DNA of 64,000 bases. Origin: CAKZLS01 sp963701445. GTDB taxonomy: Bacteria > Pseudomonadota > Alphaproteobacteria > Rhodospirillales > Defluviicoccaceae. Positions 31,809 through 44,296 of the stretch are shown one piece after another (the first letter of the stretch is position 1; each line of letters begins with the position of its first letter). The position numbers and the translations under genes were made by a program. The stretch lies in the NCBI GenBank assembly GCA_963701445.1, contig CAVPAM010000050.1, positions 62,001-126,000 of the forward strand, read 5' to 3'. The notes under the pieces are model-generated. The model was not told where the DNA came from. It did not search any database and saw nothing but the letters and a program-made list of their open reading frames with translations.

Positions 31809-32668
31809 GTTCGGTGCTGTTCGCGCTCGTCCTCGCGGCGGCCCTGTTCGCGCCATCGCCCGCCCCGGCCGCGCCGTCCGGAACCCTCGAACAGATCAGG
31901 GCATCGGGGACGGTCAGGATCGGGTATCGCGAGGACGAGCCGCCCATGTCCTTCCATGACGAAAACGGCGGGCCGGTGGGCTACTCCATCGACCTGTGCG
32001 CGCGGATCGTCGACGCGATCCGGACCGAACTCGGGCTGGCGGAAATCGCCACCGAGTACGTTCCGGTCACCGCCACCGACCGCTTCACCGCGTTGACCGG
32101 CAACAGGATCGACATTCTGTGCGGGTCGACCACGAAGACGCTCGCTCGCGGCAGGCTCGTGGACTTCACCCAGCTCACCTTCGCCACCGGCGCGTCGCTG
32201 TTGAGCCTCGCCGACGCGCCCATCGCCGGTCTCGGCGATCTCCGGGGAAAAAAGGTCGCGGTGGTCAGGGACACCACCACCATCGAGGTGCTCAAGGCGG
32301 GATTGAAGGCCGGCGGGATCGAGGCCGAGGTGGTTCCGGTGGATACGTCGCGGCACGGGATGAAACTGTTGCGCGCCGGCGAGGTCGCGGCCCTTTCGGC
32401 CGACCAAGTGGTCCTGGTGGGCCTGGTCCTGACCGCGCAAGACCCGGAACGCTTCGGGATCTCGCCGAATTTCTTCTCGTTCGAGCCGTTCGCCCTGGCG
32501 GTCCGGCGCGACGACGCCGATTTCCGGCTGGTGGCCGACGGCGCGCTGTCGCGCCTGTATCGATCCGGCGAGATCGACGCGATCTACAAGAAGTGGTTCG
32601 GAATCCTGTCCGAGGACAAGCCGGCCTTGATCGAGGCACTCTACCGGCTGAATTCCACCCCGGAATAG
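31805..32668 (+). CDS. family 3 extracellular solute-binding protein
   Basis: 287 residues with a signal peptide (ending PAPAAPSG) and a type II periplasmic binding fold. Visible blocks are TVRIGYREDEPPMSFHDE, GYSIDLCARI, TGNRIDILCGSTTKTL, LRGKKVAVVRDTTT and a C-terminal EIDAIYKKWFG. Ligands of this family are usually amino acids. No ABC permease or ATPase lies nearby. Instead the gene overlaps the AI-2E transporter gene by 4 bp, an unusual partner. Confidence 0.88.
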   Translation: MSSVLFALVLAAALFAPSPAPAAPSGTLEQIRASGTVRIGYREDEPPMSFHDENGGPVGYSIDLCARIVDAIRTELGLAEIATEYVPVTATDRFTALTGNRIDILCGSTTKTLARGRLVDFTQLTFATGASLLSLADAPIAGLGDLRGKKVAVVRDTTTIEVLKAGLKAGGIEAEVVPVDTSRHGMKLLRAGEVAALSADQVVLVGLVLTAQDPERFGISPNFFSFEPFALAVRRDDADFRLVADGALSRLYRSGEIDAIYKKWFGILSEDKPALIEALYRLNSTPE

Positions 32669-32734
32669 GGATTGCCAACCGCTTGGACGGCGCTGTGTCG
32701 GTGGTGATACACGGGATGGGGCGTCGTAAGAAAA

Positions 32735-32811
32735 TGGTCGGAGTGAGAGGATTTGAACCTCCGGCCCCCGCCTCCCGAAGACGGTGCTCTACCAGGCTGA
32801 GCTACACTCCG
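32735..32811 (-). tRNA. tRNA-Pro (anticodon CGG)
   Basis: On the minus strand a full cloverleaf can be drawn. The acceptor stem is CGGAGTG/CACTCCG and the D arm GCTC...GAGC. The anticodon stem CCGTC/GGCGG has loop TTCGGGA, giving anticodon CGG, and the T arm GGAGG-TTCAAAT-CCTCT follows. The 3' end has discriminator A and an encoded CCA. It reads the proline codon CCG, common in this GC-rich genome. Confidence 0.95.
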
Positions 32812-32903
32812 ACTGTCCGCTGGTTGTCTTATAACGCCGACACCCGGGCGAGGGCAAGAAACCAGAAATCGTTTCGATGACCCGCGCGGTCCGCGCCCGG
32901 GGA

Positions 32904-33935
32904 TCAGTAGGCGCGTTCGATACAGAAGTCCACAAGTTCGATGAACGCGTCCTTTTCCGCGCAGGGACCGAAGGATTCAAGGGCGGCCAGCGCATCGGCG
33001 CCGTACTGGCGGGCCCGTTCGATGGTGCCGGTCAGGGCGCTGTGCCGGTCGAGCAGCGCAAGGGCGCGATCCAGGTCGTCCGAATTCTGGTCCAGTTCCT
33101 CCAGCGTCCGCCGCCAGAACGCTCTCTCGCCTTCGTCGCCCCGGGAATAGGCGAGCACGATGGGCAGGGTGATCTTGCCCTCGCGGAAATCGTCGCCGAC
33201 GGTCTTGCCGAGCTTCGCCTGGACGGCCGCGTAGTCGAGCACGTCGTCGATGAGTTGGAAGGCGATGCCGAGGTTCATGCCGTAGGATTCAAGCGCCATT
33301 TCCTCGCTCTTGGGACGATCGGCCACCACCGCGCCGATCCGGCAGGCGGCGGCGAACAGCTCGGCGGTCTTCGCCCGGATGACGTTGAGATACGCCTCCT
33401 CGGTGGTGGAGGTGTCGTTGGTGGTCATCAACTGCATGACCTCGCCCTCGGCGATGATCGACGACGCCCGCGACAGGATCGCCAGCACCGCCAGCGAGCC
33501 GTCCTCGACCATGAGTTCGAAGGCCCGGCTGAACAGGAAATCGCCGACCAGTACGCTGGACTTGTTGCCCCAAACGGAATTGGCGGACGCCAGTCCGCGG
33601 CGGAGATCGCTTTCGTCCACCACGTCGTCATGGAGCAGGGTTGCCGTATGAATGAATTCCACGCACGTGGCCAAGCCGGTGTGGCGGGTGCCCCCGTATC
33701 CGCACATGCGCGCGGCGGCGAGCGTCAGCATGGGACGAATGCGCTTGCCGCCGGCGGCCACCAGGTGGCCGGCCAGTTGGGGAATCAGCGACACCTGGCT
33801 GTCCATGCGGTCGATGATCAGCGCATTGACCGCCTGCATGTCGGTGGCAACCAGCGCGGCGAGCGCCTCCGTCGACGGCCTGCGGCCACGGACCTCGCCG
33901 ATGCTTGCAGCAACGCCCAAGCGTTTTCCTCCCAT
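32904..33935 (-). CDS. ispB: octaprenyl/polyprenyl diphosphate synthase
   Basis: 343 residues with both aspartate-rich motifs of trans-prenyltransferases, LLHDDVVDES and QLIDDVLDYAA, plus GGKRIRPMLTLAAARMCG. It extends isopentenyl units to make the ubiquinone side chain. The listed start is the ATG at 33935. However, GGGAGG lies inside that frame just before a TTG at 33920, so translation may begin at the TTG. It is divergent from the DUF2007 gene, an arrangement common in alphaproteobacteria. Confidence 0.93.
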   Translation of the reverse strand: MGGKRLGVAASIGEVRGRRPSTEALAALVATDMQAVNALIIDRMDSQVSLIPQLAGHLVAAGGKRIRPMLTLAAARMCGYGGTRHTGLATCVEFIHTATLLHDDVVDESDLRRGLASANSVWGNKSSVLVGDFLFSRAFELMVEDGSLAVLAILSRASSIIAEGEVMQLMTTNDTSTTEEAYLNVIRAKTAELFAAACRIGAVVADRPKSEEMALESYGMNLGIAFQLIDDVLDYAAVQAKLGKTVGDDFREGKITLPIVLAYSRGDEGERAFWRRTLEELDQNSDDLDRALALLDRHSALTGTIERARQYGADALAALESFGPCAEKDAFIELVDFCIERAY

Positions 33936-34072
33936 TTAATCCGCGACGGTCTTGACGCCCTCGTTCCCCGCGTTGAGCATAAGAACCCTGCGCCCTGCCC
34001 GGTCAAGTCCACGGCGGCGGGTCGGAAATCGGACGCGTGTATTTCATTTAACGTTTTTTGGGATGTCCTGCC

Positions 34073-34288
34073 ATGATTGAGTTGGTTCGAACCGATAATC
34101 CCATCCTTTTGTCATGGCTGCGGACCCGCCTGGCCGAAGCCGGGATCGAATCGGTGGTTTTCGATGGCCACGCGAGCACGATTTTCGGCGGCACCCTGGA
34201 TACCGTGGCCCGCCGGGTGATGGTGGCGGAGGACGATCGGGAGCGGGCGGCGGACATTCTCGCGGAGGGACGGAAACTTGAACGATGA
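34073..34288 (+). CDS. DUF2007 family protein
   Basis: 71 residues. The sequence MIELVRTDNPILLSWLRTRL and the later VMVAEDDRERAADIL match the small DUF2007 signal-transducing-like family, which has a ferredoxin-like fold of unknown role. Its 3' end overlaps the methyltransferase gene by 11 bp, so the two are probably translated together. Confidence 0.88.
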   Translation: MIELVRTDNPILLSWLRTRLAEAGIESVVFDGHASTIFGGTLDTVARRVMVAEDDRERAADILAEGRKLER

Positions 34289-35036
34289 CAGTGGACAGGT
34301 GACCGAGGATTGGCTGCTCGACGGCCGGGTGCGGTTGTTTCAGCCGGTCGACGGCTATCGCGTCGGCGTCGACGCGGTGCTGCTGGCCGCCGCCGTCCCC
34401 GCGCGGGCGGGCGAAACGGTGCTCGATGTCGGGACCGGCGTGGGCGCGGCGGCGTTGTGCCTGGCGGCGCGGGCGACCGAAACGGCGATCACGGGGCTCG
34501 ACACCGATCGCGCCATGGTGCGGCTCGCCGCGGCCAACGCCGACGCCAACGGGGTCGGCCGGAGGGTGCAGTTCTTCACCGGCGACCTGATGACGCCGCC
34601 CATCAGGCTGGCGGCCGCCTCGTTCGATCACGTGATGGCCAACCCGCCGTACATGGCCCAGGGGACGGTCCGGGAATCGCCCCATCCCGGAAAGGCGGCG
34701 GCGACCGTGGAAAGCACCGCCGACCTGGAAGACTGGGTGCGGTTCTGCGTGCTGATGGCGCGGCACAAGGGCGTGGTGACGATGATCCACCGCGCCGACC
34801 GGCTGGTCGATGTGCTCCAGGCGTTCTCCGCGCGGCTGGGCGGGATCGTGGTGTTTCCATTGTGGCCGGGCGGCGGCGGCGAGGGAAAACCGGCCAAGCG
34901 GGTGATCGTCAGCGGCGTCAAGGGGTCGGCGGCGCCGCCCAGCCTGGTTTCCGGACTGACCCTGCATCGGTCCGACGGATCCTTTACGCCCGAGGCCGAC
35001 GCGATCATACGCCATGGCCGCCCCCTGTCCGGTTGA
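34278..35036 (+). CDS. tRNA1(Val) adenine-N6 methyltransferase-like protein
   Basis: 252 residues from a TTG at 34278 with GGAGGGACGG upstream. It is a class I SAM-dependent methyltransferase: motif I is VLDVGTGVGAAALCLAARA and the catalytic motif is NPPY within VMANPPYM. The opening LFQPVDGYRVGVDAVLLAA is typical of the TrmN6/YfiC group that methylates adenine 37 of tRNA1(Val). It overlaps DUF2007 by 11 bp and precedes an S49 peptidase gene by 97 bp. The family is certain; tRNA substrate by analogy. Confidence 0.87.
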   Translation: MNDDSGQVTEDWLLDGRVRLFQPVDGYRVGVDAVLLAAAVPARAGETVLDVGTGVGAAALCLAARATETAITGLDTDRAMVRLAAANADANGVGRRVQFFTGDLMTPPIRLAAASFDHVMANPPYMAQGTVRESPHPGKAAATVESTADLEDWVRFCVLMARHKGVVTMIHRADRLVDVLQAFSARLGGIVVFPLWPGGGGEGKPAKRVIVSGVKGSAAPPSLVSGLTLHRSDGSFTPEADAIIRHGRPLSG

Positions 35037-35133
35037 GACTGGCGCCTTGACCCCAATTCCGGAATCATCGACATTGTCCGGACTTTTGCTCGCGATGGTA
35101 GCGGCACATCAACAAAATCGGATATGACCCCCC

Positions 35134-36000
35134 ATGAAGTGGCGCTCGCTTGTCTCCTGGCTCCCTTTCGATCGGTTCAAGAACCCTCCGCCCCGGGTGA
35201 CGGTGGTGCGCCTGGCGGGCGTGATCGGCGGTCATGGTCCGCTGCGCAAGGCGCTCACCCTGGCCGATCTCGCGGGCGTGCTTCACCAGGCGTTCGAGGC
35301 CGATGGCATCAAGGCCGTGGCGCTCGCCGTGAACTCGCCCGGGGGCTCGCCGGTGCAGTCGTCGCTGATCGCGCGGCGCATCCGGGCGCTGGCGGACGAG
35401 AAGAAGGTGCCGGTGTTTGCCTTCGCCGAGGATGTGGCCGCGTCCGGCGGCTATTGGCTGCTGACCGCCGCCGACGAAATCTATGCGGACGAAAGCTCGA
35501 TTATCGGCTCCATCGGGGTGATCTCGGCCGGTTTCGGGTTTCCGGCGGTTCTCGACCGGCTCGGGGTGGAGCGCCGGGTGTACGCGACAGGCACCCACAA
35601 GGGGGCGCTCGACCCGTTCCAGCGGGAAAAACCCGAGGAGGTCAAGTACCTGCGGGGGATCCAGGACGACATCCACGAGGCGTTTCGCGCCCAGGTTCGC
35701 GGGCGCCGCGCGGGAAAACTGAAGGTTCCGGAGGAAGAGCTGTTCGACGGCCGGTTCTGGACCGGGACCAAGGCGGTGGAACTGGGGCTGGTGGACGGGA
35801 TCGGCGATCTGCGGTCGGTCCTGCGCGAGCGCTACGGCGACAAGGTGAAGCTCGAGGTTGTCGGCGGCGGCCGGCCGTGGTGGCGGCGCTGGATGGGCCT
35901 GCCCGGCATGCGCCGCTCCGCGCCGGGAACCGCCGACTGGGCCGGGGAACTGCTGGGCGCCATCGAGGAACGGGCGCTGTGGAGCCGGTTCGGTCTCTGA
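35134..36000 (+). CDS. S49 family serine peptidase (SppA/SohB-like)
   Basis: 288 residues. The catalytic serine lies in DVAASGGYWLLTAADEI and the likely lysine in YATGTHKGALDPF, giving the Ser-Lys dyad of signal peptide peptidase relatives. Also visible are LAVNSPGGSPVQSS and SSIIGSIGVISAGFG. Family members digest leftover signal peptides at the inner membrane. No N-terminal membrane helix is obvious, so it may be peripheral. Short SohB-type length. Confidence 0.9.
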   Translation: MKWRSLVSWLPFDRFKNPPPRVTVVRLAGVIGGHGPLRKALTLADLAGVLHQAFEADGIKAVALAVNSPGGSPVQSSLIARRIRALADEKKVPVFAFAEDVAASGGYWLLTAADEIYADESSIIGSIGVISAGFGFPAVLDRLGVERRVYATGTHKGALDPFQREKPEEVKYLRGIQDDIHEAFRAQVRGRRAGKLKVPEEELFDGRFWTGTKAVELGLVDGIGDLRSVLRERYGDKVKLEVVGGGRPWWRRWMGLPGMRRSAPGTADWAGELLGAIEERALWSRFGL

Positions 36001-36060
36001 ACCGGAACCGGCGCGGCCCGGCCGCTTGACCGCGCCGCCCGTGACTCCCTACAAGACCCC

Positions 36061-36333
36061 ATGTTCGGCTTCAGCTTTTCCAAGCTTCTGCTCACCGTTG
36101 CCGCGATCGCCATCGTCTGGTACGGCTGGAAGTGGATGAACCGGGTGCAGGCGCGGCGCCAGGGGGAACTCGACGGGGCCGGGCGCCGGCCCGTCGGCCG
36201 CGACTCCCGGCGGGAGCGGCGCGCCCGGCAACCGGCGACCGAGGACCTGATCCCATGCGCGGTGTGCGGTTCGTACGTGCCCGCGGCCGGTGGAGGGGTT
36301 TGCGATCGCGCGGATTGCCCGTTCTCGAATTGA
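36061..36333 (+). CDS. small membrane-anchored zinc-ribbon-like protein (PP0621-like)
   Basis: 90 residues: an N-terminal helix (LLLTVAAIAIVWYGWKWM), a basic Arg-rich linker, and a C-terminal Cys cluster CAVC...CDRADC that could bind zinc. This layout is seen in small PP0621-type proteins. It lies between the S49 peptidase and glyQ. Function unknown. Confidence 0.72.
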   Translation: MFGFSFSKLLLTVAAIAIVWYGWKWMNRVQARRQGELDGAGRRPVGRDSRRERRARQPATEDLIPCAVCGSYVPAAGGGVCDRADCPFSN

Positions 36334-36463
36334 GCCGCGCCGTGCCGGTGCCGGTGCCGCCTTGACCGTGGTTGGGGCGGCCGGTATGGTCCCCCCGCAT
36401 TTGGGGGTGGTATTCGGCACTCCTCGTCAACCATAAGCCGGAACCCGCTTGCAGGTCGAAGAC

Positions 36464-37333
36464 ATGCCTTCACAGAAAACCAGCTTTCAATCCCTGATCC
36501 TGTCGCTGCAGGAGTTCTGGGCCGACAAGGGATGCGTGGTGCTCCAGCCCTTCGACATGGAGGTCGGCGCCGGAACCTTTCATCCCGCGACCACGCTCCG
36601 CGCCCTTGGGCCGGAACCGTGGCGGACCGCCTACGTGCAGCCGTCGCGCCGGCCCACCGACGGACGCTACGGCGAGAACCCCAACCGCCTGCAGCACTAT
36701 TACCAGTTCCAGGTTCTGCTCAAGCCGTCTCCGCCGGACTCGCAGGGACTGTACCTGGAAAGCCTGTATCACCTGGGCATCGACCCGGACCTCCACGACA
36801 TCCGGTTCGTCGAGGACGACTGGGAGAGCCCGACGCTCGGCGCCTGGGGTCTCGGATGGGAGGTCTGGTGCGACGGCATGGAGGTCACCCAGTTCACCTA
36901 TTTCCAGCAGGTGGGCGGCATCGAGTGCGCGCCGGTGGCGGTGGAGCTGACCTACGGGCTGGAGCGGCTGGCCATGTACATCCAGGGGGTCGAGAACGTC
37001 TACGACCTCGACTGGGACGGTCTCGGGACCACCTATGGCGACGTTTTCCTGCAGGCCGAACGGGAAGGCTCGGCCTACAACTTCGAACACGCCGACACCG
37101 CCGTTCTGTTTCGCCATTTCGCCGACGCGGAGGCCGAGTGCAAGATCTGCCTGGACGCCGGGCTGGTTCTTCCGGCCTACGACCAGTGCATCAAGGCCAG
37201 CCACCGCTTCAATCTGCTGGACGCCCGGGGCGTCATCAGCGTGACCGAGCGCGCCGCCTATATCGGCCGCGTCAGGGCCCTGGCGCGGGGCTGCTGCGAA
37301 GCGTGGCTCCGAAGCCGCGGCCACGGGGGATAG
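36464..37333 (+). CDS. glyQ: glycyl-tRNA synthetase alpha subunit
   Basis: 289 residues, normal length. Typical GlyQ sequence: SFQSLILSLQEFWADKGC, QPFDMEVGAGTFHPAT, AYVQPSRRPTDGRYGENPNR and VTQFTYFQQVGGIEC. It forms the alpha2beta2 class II enzyme with GlyS, encoded 4 bp downstream. The ATG at 36464 matches the usual N-terminus; a TTG five codons upstream is possible. Confidence 0.97.
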   Translation: MPSQKTSFQSLILSLQEFWADKGCVVLQPFDMEVGAGTFHPATTLRALGPEPWRTAYVQPSRRPTDGRYGENPNRLQHYYQFQVLLKPSPPDSQGLYLESLYHLGIDPDLHDIRFVEDDWESPTLGAWGLGWEVWCDGMEVTQFTYFQQVGGIECAPVAVELTYGLERLAMYIQGVENVYDLDWDGLGTTYGDVFLQAEREGSAYNFEHADTAVLFRHFADAEAECKICLDAGLVLPAYDQCIKASHRFNLLDARGVISVTERAAYIGRVRALARGCCEAWLRSRGHGG

Positions 37334-37337
37334 GACC

Positions 37338-39522
37338 ATGGCCGAGCTGTTATTGGAGCTTCTGAGCGAGGAAATCCCGGCGCGCATGCAGGCGCGGGCG
37401 GCGCAGGACCTCAAGCGCCTGGTTCGCGCCGGCCTCGACAAGGCCCAGCTTTCCCACGAGCGGGCCGACGCCTTCGTCACCCCGCGCCGGCTGGTCCTGG
37501 TGGTGGACGGCCTGCCGACGGCGCAGCCGGACGTGTCGGAGGAACGCCGGGGGCCGCGCGCGGACGCGCCCGCGCAGGCGATCGAGGGCTTTCTCAAGTC
37601 CGCCGGCCTGACCCGCGACCAGGTGGAGGAACGCGAGACCCCGAAGGGGACCTTCCTGTTCGGCCGGATCGAGAAAAAGGGCCACCCGACGCGCGAGGTT
37701 CTGCCATCGTTGATCGACGGCGTTCTGACCCAGATGCCCTGGCCCAAGTCCATGCGCTGGGCCACCACCACGGCGAGCTGGGTCCGTCCCTTGCACAATA
37801 TCCTCGCCGTGTTCGACGGAACCCCGCTGGAGGGGAGCTTCTCCTTCGGAGGATCCGGGGACGGCGCGGGGGCGGACGGCGTCTCGGACTTGAGGTTCAC
37901 CGCGACCACGCTCGGTCACCGGTTTCTCGCGCCGGATCCGTTCGCGGTCTCCGGTTTCGCCGACTACATGGCCAAGCTGACAGACGCCAAGGTGATGGTC
38001 GACCCCGAGGAGCGACGCGCCGTCATCGTCGAACAGGCCGGGAAGCTGGCGGCGGCCGAGGGCCTGACGATCCGCGAGGACCCCGGATTGCTGGACGAGG
38101 TGGTGGGGCTGGTGGAATGGCCGGTGGTGATGATGGGGCGCATCGACGACGCCTTCATGGCCGTGCCGCCCGAGGTGCTGATCACCGCCATGCGCACCCA
38201 TCAGAAGTATTTCTCGCTGCTCGACGGCGCCGGCGCGATGGCGCCCCGGTTCCTGGTGGTGGCCAACACGGAGGCCAGCGACGGCGGCAAGCAGGTGATC
38301 GCCGGCAACGAGCGGGTGCTGCGCGCCCGCCTGGCGGACGCCAAGTTCTTCTGGGACCAGGACCGCAAGAAGACCCTGGAAAGCCGGATCGACCGGCTCG
38401 CCGAGCGGATCTTCCACGCCAAGCTGGGCACCGACCGCGAACGCGTGGAGCGGATCGCCAAGCTCGCGCGCGAATGGGCCGGCGCGTGCGGGGCCGATCC
38501 CGTGAAGGCCGAGCGGGCGGCCCGGCTGTGCAAGGCCGACCTGATGACCGAGATGGTGGGCGAACTGCCGGAGCTTCAGGGCCTGATGGGCCGGTACTAT
38601 GCCCTCAACGACGGCGAGGACGCGGAAGTGGCCCAGGCCATCGCCGATCACTATTCGCCGCAGGGTCCGGGCGACGACTGTCCCTCCGCGCCGGTCAGCG
38701 CTGACGGTGGCGCTGGCGGACAAGATCGATACGCTCGCCGGGTTTTTCTCCATCGACCAGAAGCCCACCGGATCGAAGGATCCGTTCGCGCTTCGCCGGG
38801 CCGCGCTCGGCGTGATCCGGCTGATCGTGGAAAACAAGCTTCGCGTCCCCTTGCTGACCTGGTTCGACGCCGCCGGAAAGCTCCATCGCGAACGCGCGGT
38901 GACGATGAAGGACGGACAACCGGACAGCTCCATCGCCATATCCGGTTTCGCGACGGCCTCGCGGCCCGGGTGGCGGGAGCCGCACGAGCCGGCGTCGTGG
39001 GAGTTGCTGGATTTCTTCGCCGACCGCCTCAAGGCGCACCTGCGCGAACAGGGAATCCGGCACGATCTCATATCGGCGGTTTTCGCTCTCGGCGGCGAGG
39101 ATGACTTTGTAAGGTTGCTCTCGCGGGTTTCTGCCCTTAAAGACTTCCTCGACACGGACGACGGTGCTAATTTGCTGACCGCCTACCGACGGGCGAGCAA
39201 TATCGTCCGCATCGAAGAGAAAAAGGATGGCACAAGTTACGACGGAGAGGCAGACGAAGGGCTTCTTTCTCAAACCGAAGAAACAGAACTCTATCAAACT
39301 CTAGGGCAGGCGCGACAGCAGATCGCCAGGGCACTCGGGGAGGAGCAATTCGGAGCGGCGATGGCCGTTCTCTCGGGGTTGCGCTCTCCGGTGGACGCAT
39401 TTTTCGATACCGTCACGGTGAACTGCGATAACGCGCAACTTCGTGTCAACCGGTTGAGGCTTCTGTCGCAAATCCGGTCGGCCCTGGGTGGGGTTGCGGA
39501 TTTTTCACATATCGAGGGTTAG
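37338..39522 (+). CDS. glyS: glycyl-tRNA synthetase beta subunit, single-base frame break
   Basis: About 727 residues if one extra base near 38700 is skipped. The first frame covers AELLLELLSEEIPARMQ through DHYSPQGPGDDCPSAPVS. The second frame continues LTVALADKIDTLAGFFSIDQ with PTGSKDPFALRRAALGVIRL, a hallmark of GlyS, to the natural C-terminus. The junction sequence GTCAGCGCTGAC is palindromic. The gene is essential and the only visible copy, so the break is most likely a sequence error. The last ~130 codons are less GC-rich than the rest. Confidence 0.93.
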
Positions 39523-39532
39523 GGACAATAAC

Positions 39533-42214
<2,682 letters not shown>

Positions 42215-42241
42215 GCGTCGTCACGACCCGAACGAGACGAG

Positions 42242-42270
42242 ACAAGGGGGCTTCGGCCCCCTTGTTCTTT
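42242..42270 (+). terminator. intrinsic terminator after ppdK
   Basis: ACAAGGGGGC-TTCG-GCCCCCTTGT forms a perfect 10-bp stem with a UUCG tetraloop, followed by TCTTTT. It ends the glyQS-ppdK transcription unit. Confidence 0.93.
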
Positions 42271-42303
42271 TCCGGGAGGGCCGCCTCAGAACGGACCCCC
42301 GCT

Positions 42304-44091
42304 TCAAAGCGGCCAGAACAGCGGAATGATGAAGGTCGCGGCCGCCCACAGGAGCAGGTTCAGCGGCAGCCCAATCTTGACGAAATCGGTGAACCGGTAG
42401 CCGCCGGCAGTATAGACGAAGGTGTTGGTCTGATACCCGATGGGCGTGGCGAAGCTGGCGCTCGCCGCGAACATGACGGCCACCACGAACGGACGCGGGT
42501 CGACACCCATCTGCTCGGCGATCCCGATGGCGATCGGGGTAATGAGGATGGCGGCGGCGTTGTTGCTCATCACCTCGGTTACCGCCGAGGTCAGGAAATA
42601 GATGCTCGACAGCACCGCGACCGGGCCGAGCGCCGCCGCGACGAAAGTAAGCTGTCCGACCAGGAGAGCCGCCGCGCCGGTCGTCTCCATCGCCCGGCCG
42701 AGCGCGAGCATGCCGAAAATCAGCATGAGGATCCGCCAGTGGATGGCCTTGTAGGCTTCCTCGGTGTCGAGACAGCCGAGCACCACCGCGGCGGTCGCGG
42801 CGATCAGCGCCAAGGCCGCGATCGGCAGCACTTCGAAGGTGGCGAGAACCATCATCGCGGCCACCAGCACGATGGCGATGGGCGCCTTGCTTCGGCGGAA
42901 GGGCCTTTCCGCCGGCTGGGTCAGGTTGACCAGATCCTGCCGGTCGAACAGCCTTCTCAGACCTTCGGGCGGTCCTTCCAATAGCAGGGTGTCCCCGAAC
43001 GCGAGACGCAATTTGTCGAAATTGTCCTGCAGCCGTTCGCGCTGACGGTGAATGGCGATGATGTAGGTTCCGTACTGCCGGCGCAGGTTGAGGTCGACGA
43101 CGCGCTGGCCGACCAGTTCCGAAAAGGGGCCGACGATGCCTTCCATGAGCATGGCCTTATGGCTGGAGATCGGCTCCAGGGCGGGACGGTCCGAGGGGTC
43201 GAACGCCAGTCCGCCGGCGTCGCGCAATTCCATCACGTCCGCGACGCGGGTCCGGAGAACAAGGCGGTCGCCCGCCTCCAGCCGCGGCGCCCCATGTTCC
43301 GGGTCGACCGACACACGGTCGCGGATGAGGTCGATGACGTGAATGCCGCGTTTGCCCGTCAGGCCCGCCTCGGCCAGCGTCTTGCCGACCAGCGGCGAAT
43401 GTCCGGGCACGAGAAACTCGGTGAGGAACTGCCGACGCGACGGATCGGGAAGGATGTCGGCCAGGGTCACCCGGTCCGGCAGCAGCCAGCGCCCGAACAG
43501 GAACAGGTAGGCGATGCCGATCAAGCCCATGAGAACGCCGGGAGCGGTGATCTCGAAGATGCCGAAGGGAGCGAGATCGTGCGCCTGGGCCACGCCGTCC
43601 ACGAGGATGTTGGTCGACGTGCCGATCAGCGTGCAGGTTCCGCCGAAAATGGTGGCGTAGGACAGCGGGATCAGCAGCCGCGACGGCGCCACCTTCAGCG
43701 AGTGGGAAAGGGCGATCACCACGGGCGTCAGGATCACCACGACGGGCGTGTTGTTGATGAACGCGGACAGGACCATGACCGCCGAGGCCATCACCGCCAT
43801 GGCGGTCCAAGGCGACCGCCATCGCCGGCGCGAAATGGTCTCGCCCAGACTGTCGATCACGCCGGTGCGTTCCAGCGCGGCGGACAGAACGAACAGGCAG
43901 GCAATGGTGATCGGCGCGCTGTTGCTGAACACCGACAGCACTTCGCGGGTGTCGAGGATGCCGAAGGCGAGGAGCGCGCCGACCGCCGCCATCGCCACGA
44001 TGTCCGGGGTCAAGGTCTCGCGCACGAACCCGAAGAAGACGACGGCGATCAGCACCAGGACGATGACGATCTGCCAGGTTTCCCAACTCAT
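42304..44091 (-). CDS. SLC13-type permease with two TrkA-C domains
   Basis: 595 residues from the ATG at 44091 (MSWETWQIVIVLVLIAVVFF). The layout is membrane helices, two central RCK/TrkA-C regulatory domains (around PGHSPLVGKTLAEAGLTGKR and ELVGQRVVDLNLRRQYG), then more helices. Key blocks are SAFINNTPVVVILTPVV with GGTCTLIGTSTNILVDG, and the inverted repeat SAVTEVMSNNAAAILITPIA with FATPIGYQTNTFVY. The family carries sulfate, dicarboxylates or similar anions with sodium. It converges on ppdK across the terminator. Confidence 0.9.
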   Translation of the reverse strand: MSWETWQIVIVLVLIAVVFFGFVRETLTPDIVAMAAVGALLAFGILDTREVLSVFSNSAPITIACLFVLSAALERTGVIDSLGETISRRRWRSPWTAMAVMASAVMVLSAFINNTPVVVILTPVVIALSHSLKVAPSRLLIPLSYATIFGGTCTLIGTSTNILVDGVAQAHDLAPFGIFEITAPGVLMGLIGIAYLFLFGRWLLPDRVTLADILPDPSRRQFLTEFLVPGHSPLVGKTLAEAGLTGKRGIHVIDLIRDRVSVDPEHGAPRLEAGDRLVLRTRVADVMELRDAGGLAFDPSDRPALEPISSHKAMLMEGIVGPFSELVGQRVVDLNLRRQYGTYIIAIHRQRERLQDNFDKLRLAFGDTLLLEGPPEGLRRLFDRQDLVNLTQPAERPFRRSKAPIAIVLVAAMMVLATFEVLPIAALALIAATAAVVLGCLDTEEAYKAIHWRILMLIFGMLALGRAMETTGAAALLVGQLTFVAAALGPVAVLSSIYFLTSAVTEVMSNNAAAILITPIAIGIAEQMGVDPRPFVVAVMFAASASFATPIGYQTNTFVYTAGGYRFTDFVKIGLPLNLLLWAAATFIIPLFWPL

Positions 44092-44296
44092 AGCGTTGTC
44101 CCATGTGGAAGGTCGGAGCCTTGTTGTCGCGCGTCCCCGAGAATTTGAACATATGCACCAGGACGGCGGAGGCTTCCAGTGACTCATTACGCGGTCGAAA
44201 AATTGCCGGCGTGGCAATGCGCCGCCGCCATTGACGGCGCCAGCCCGGATCGTCAATGTGATGAGCCTCGCCCGCCGAAAAGATCCGCGCCAACCC

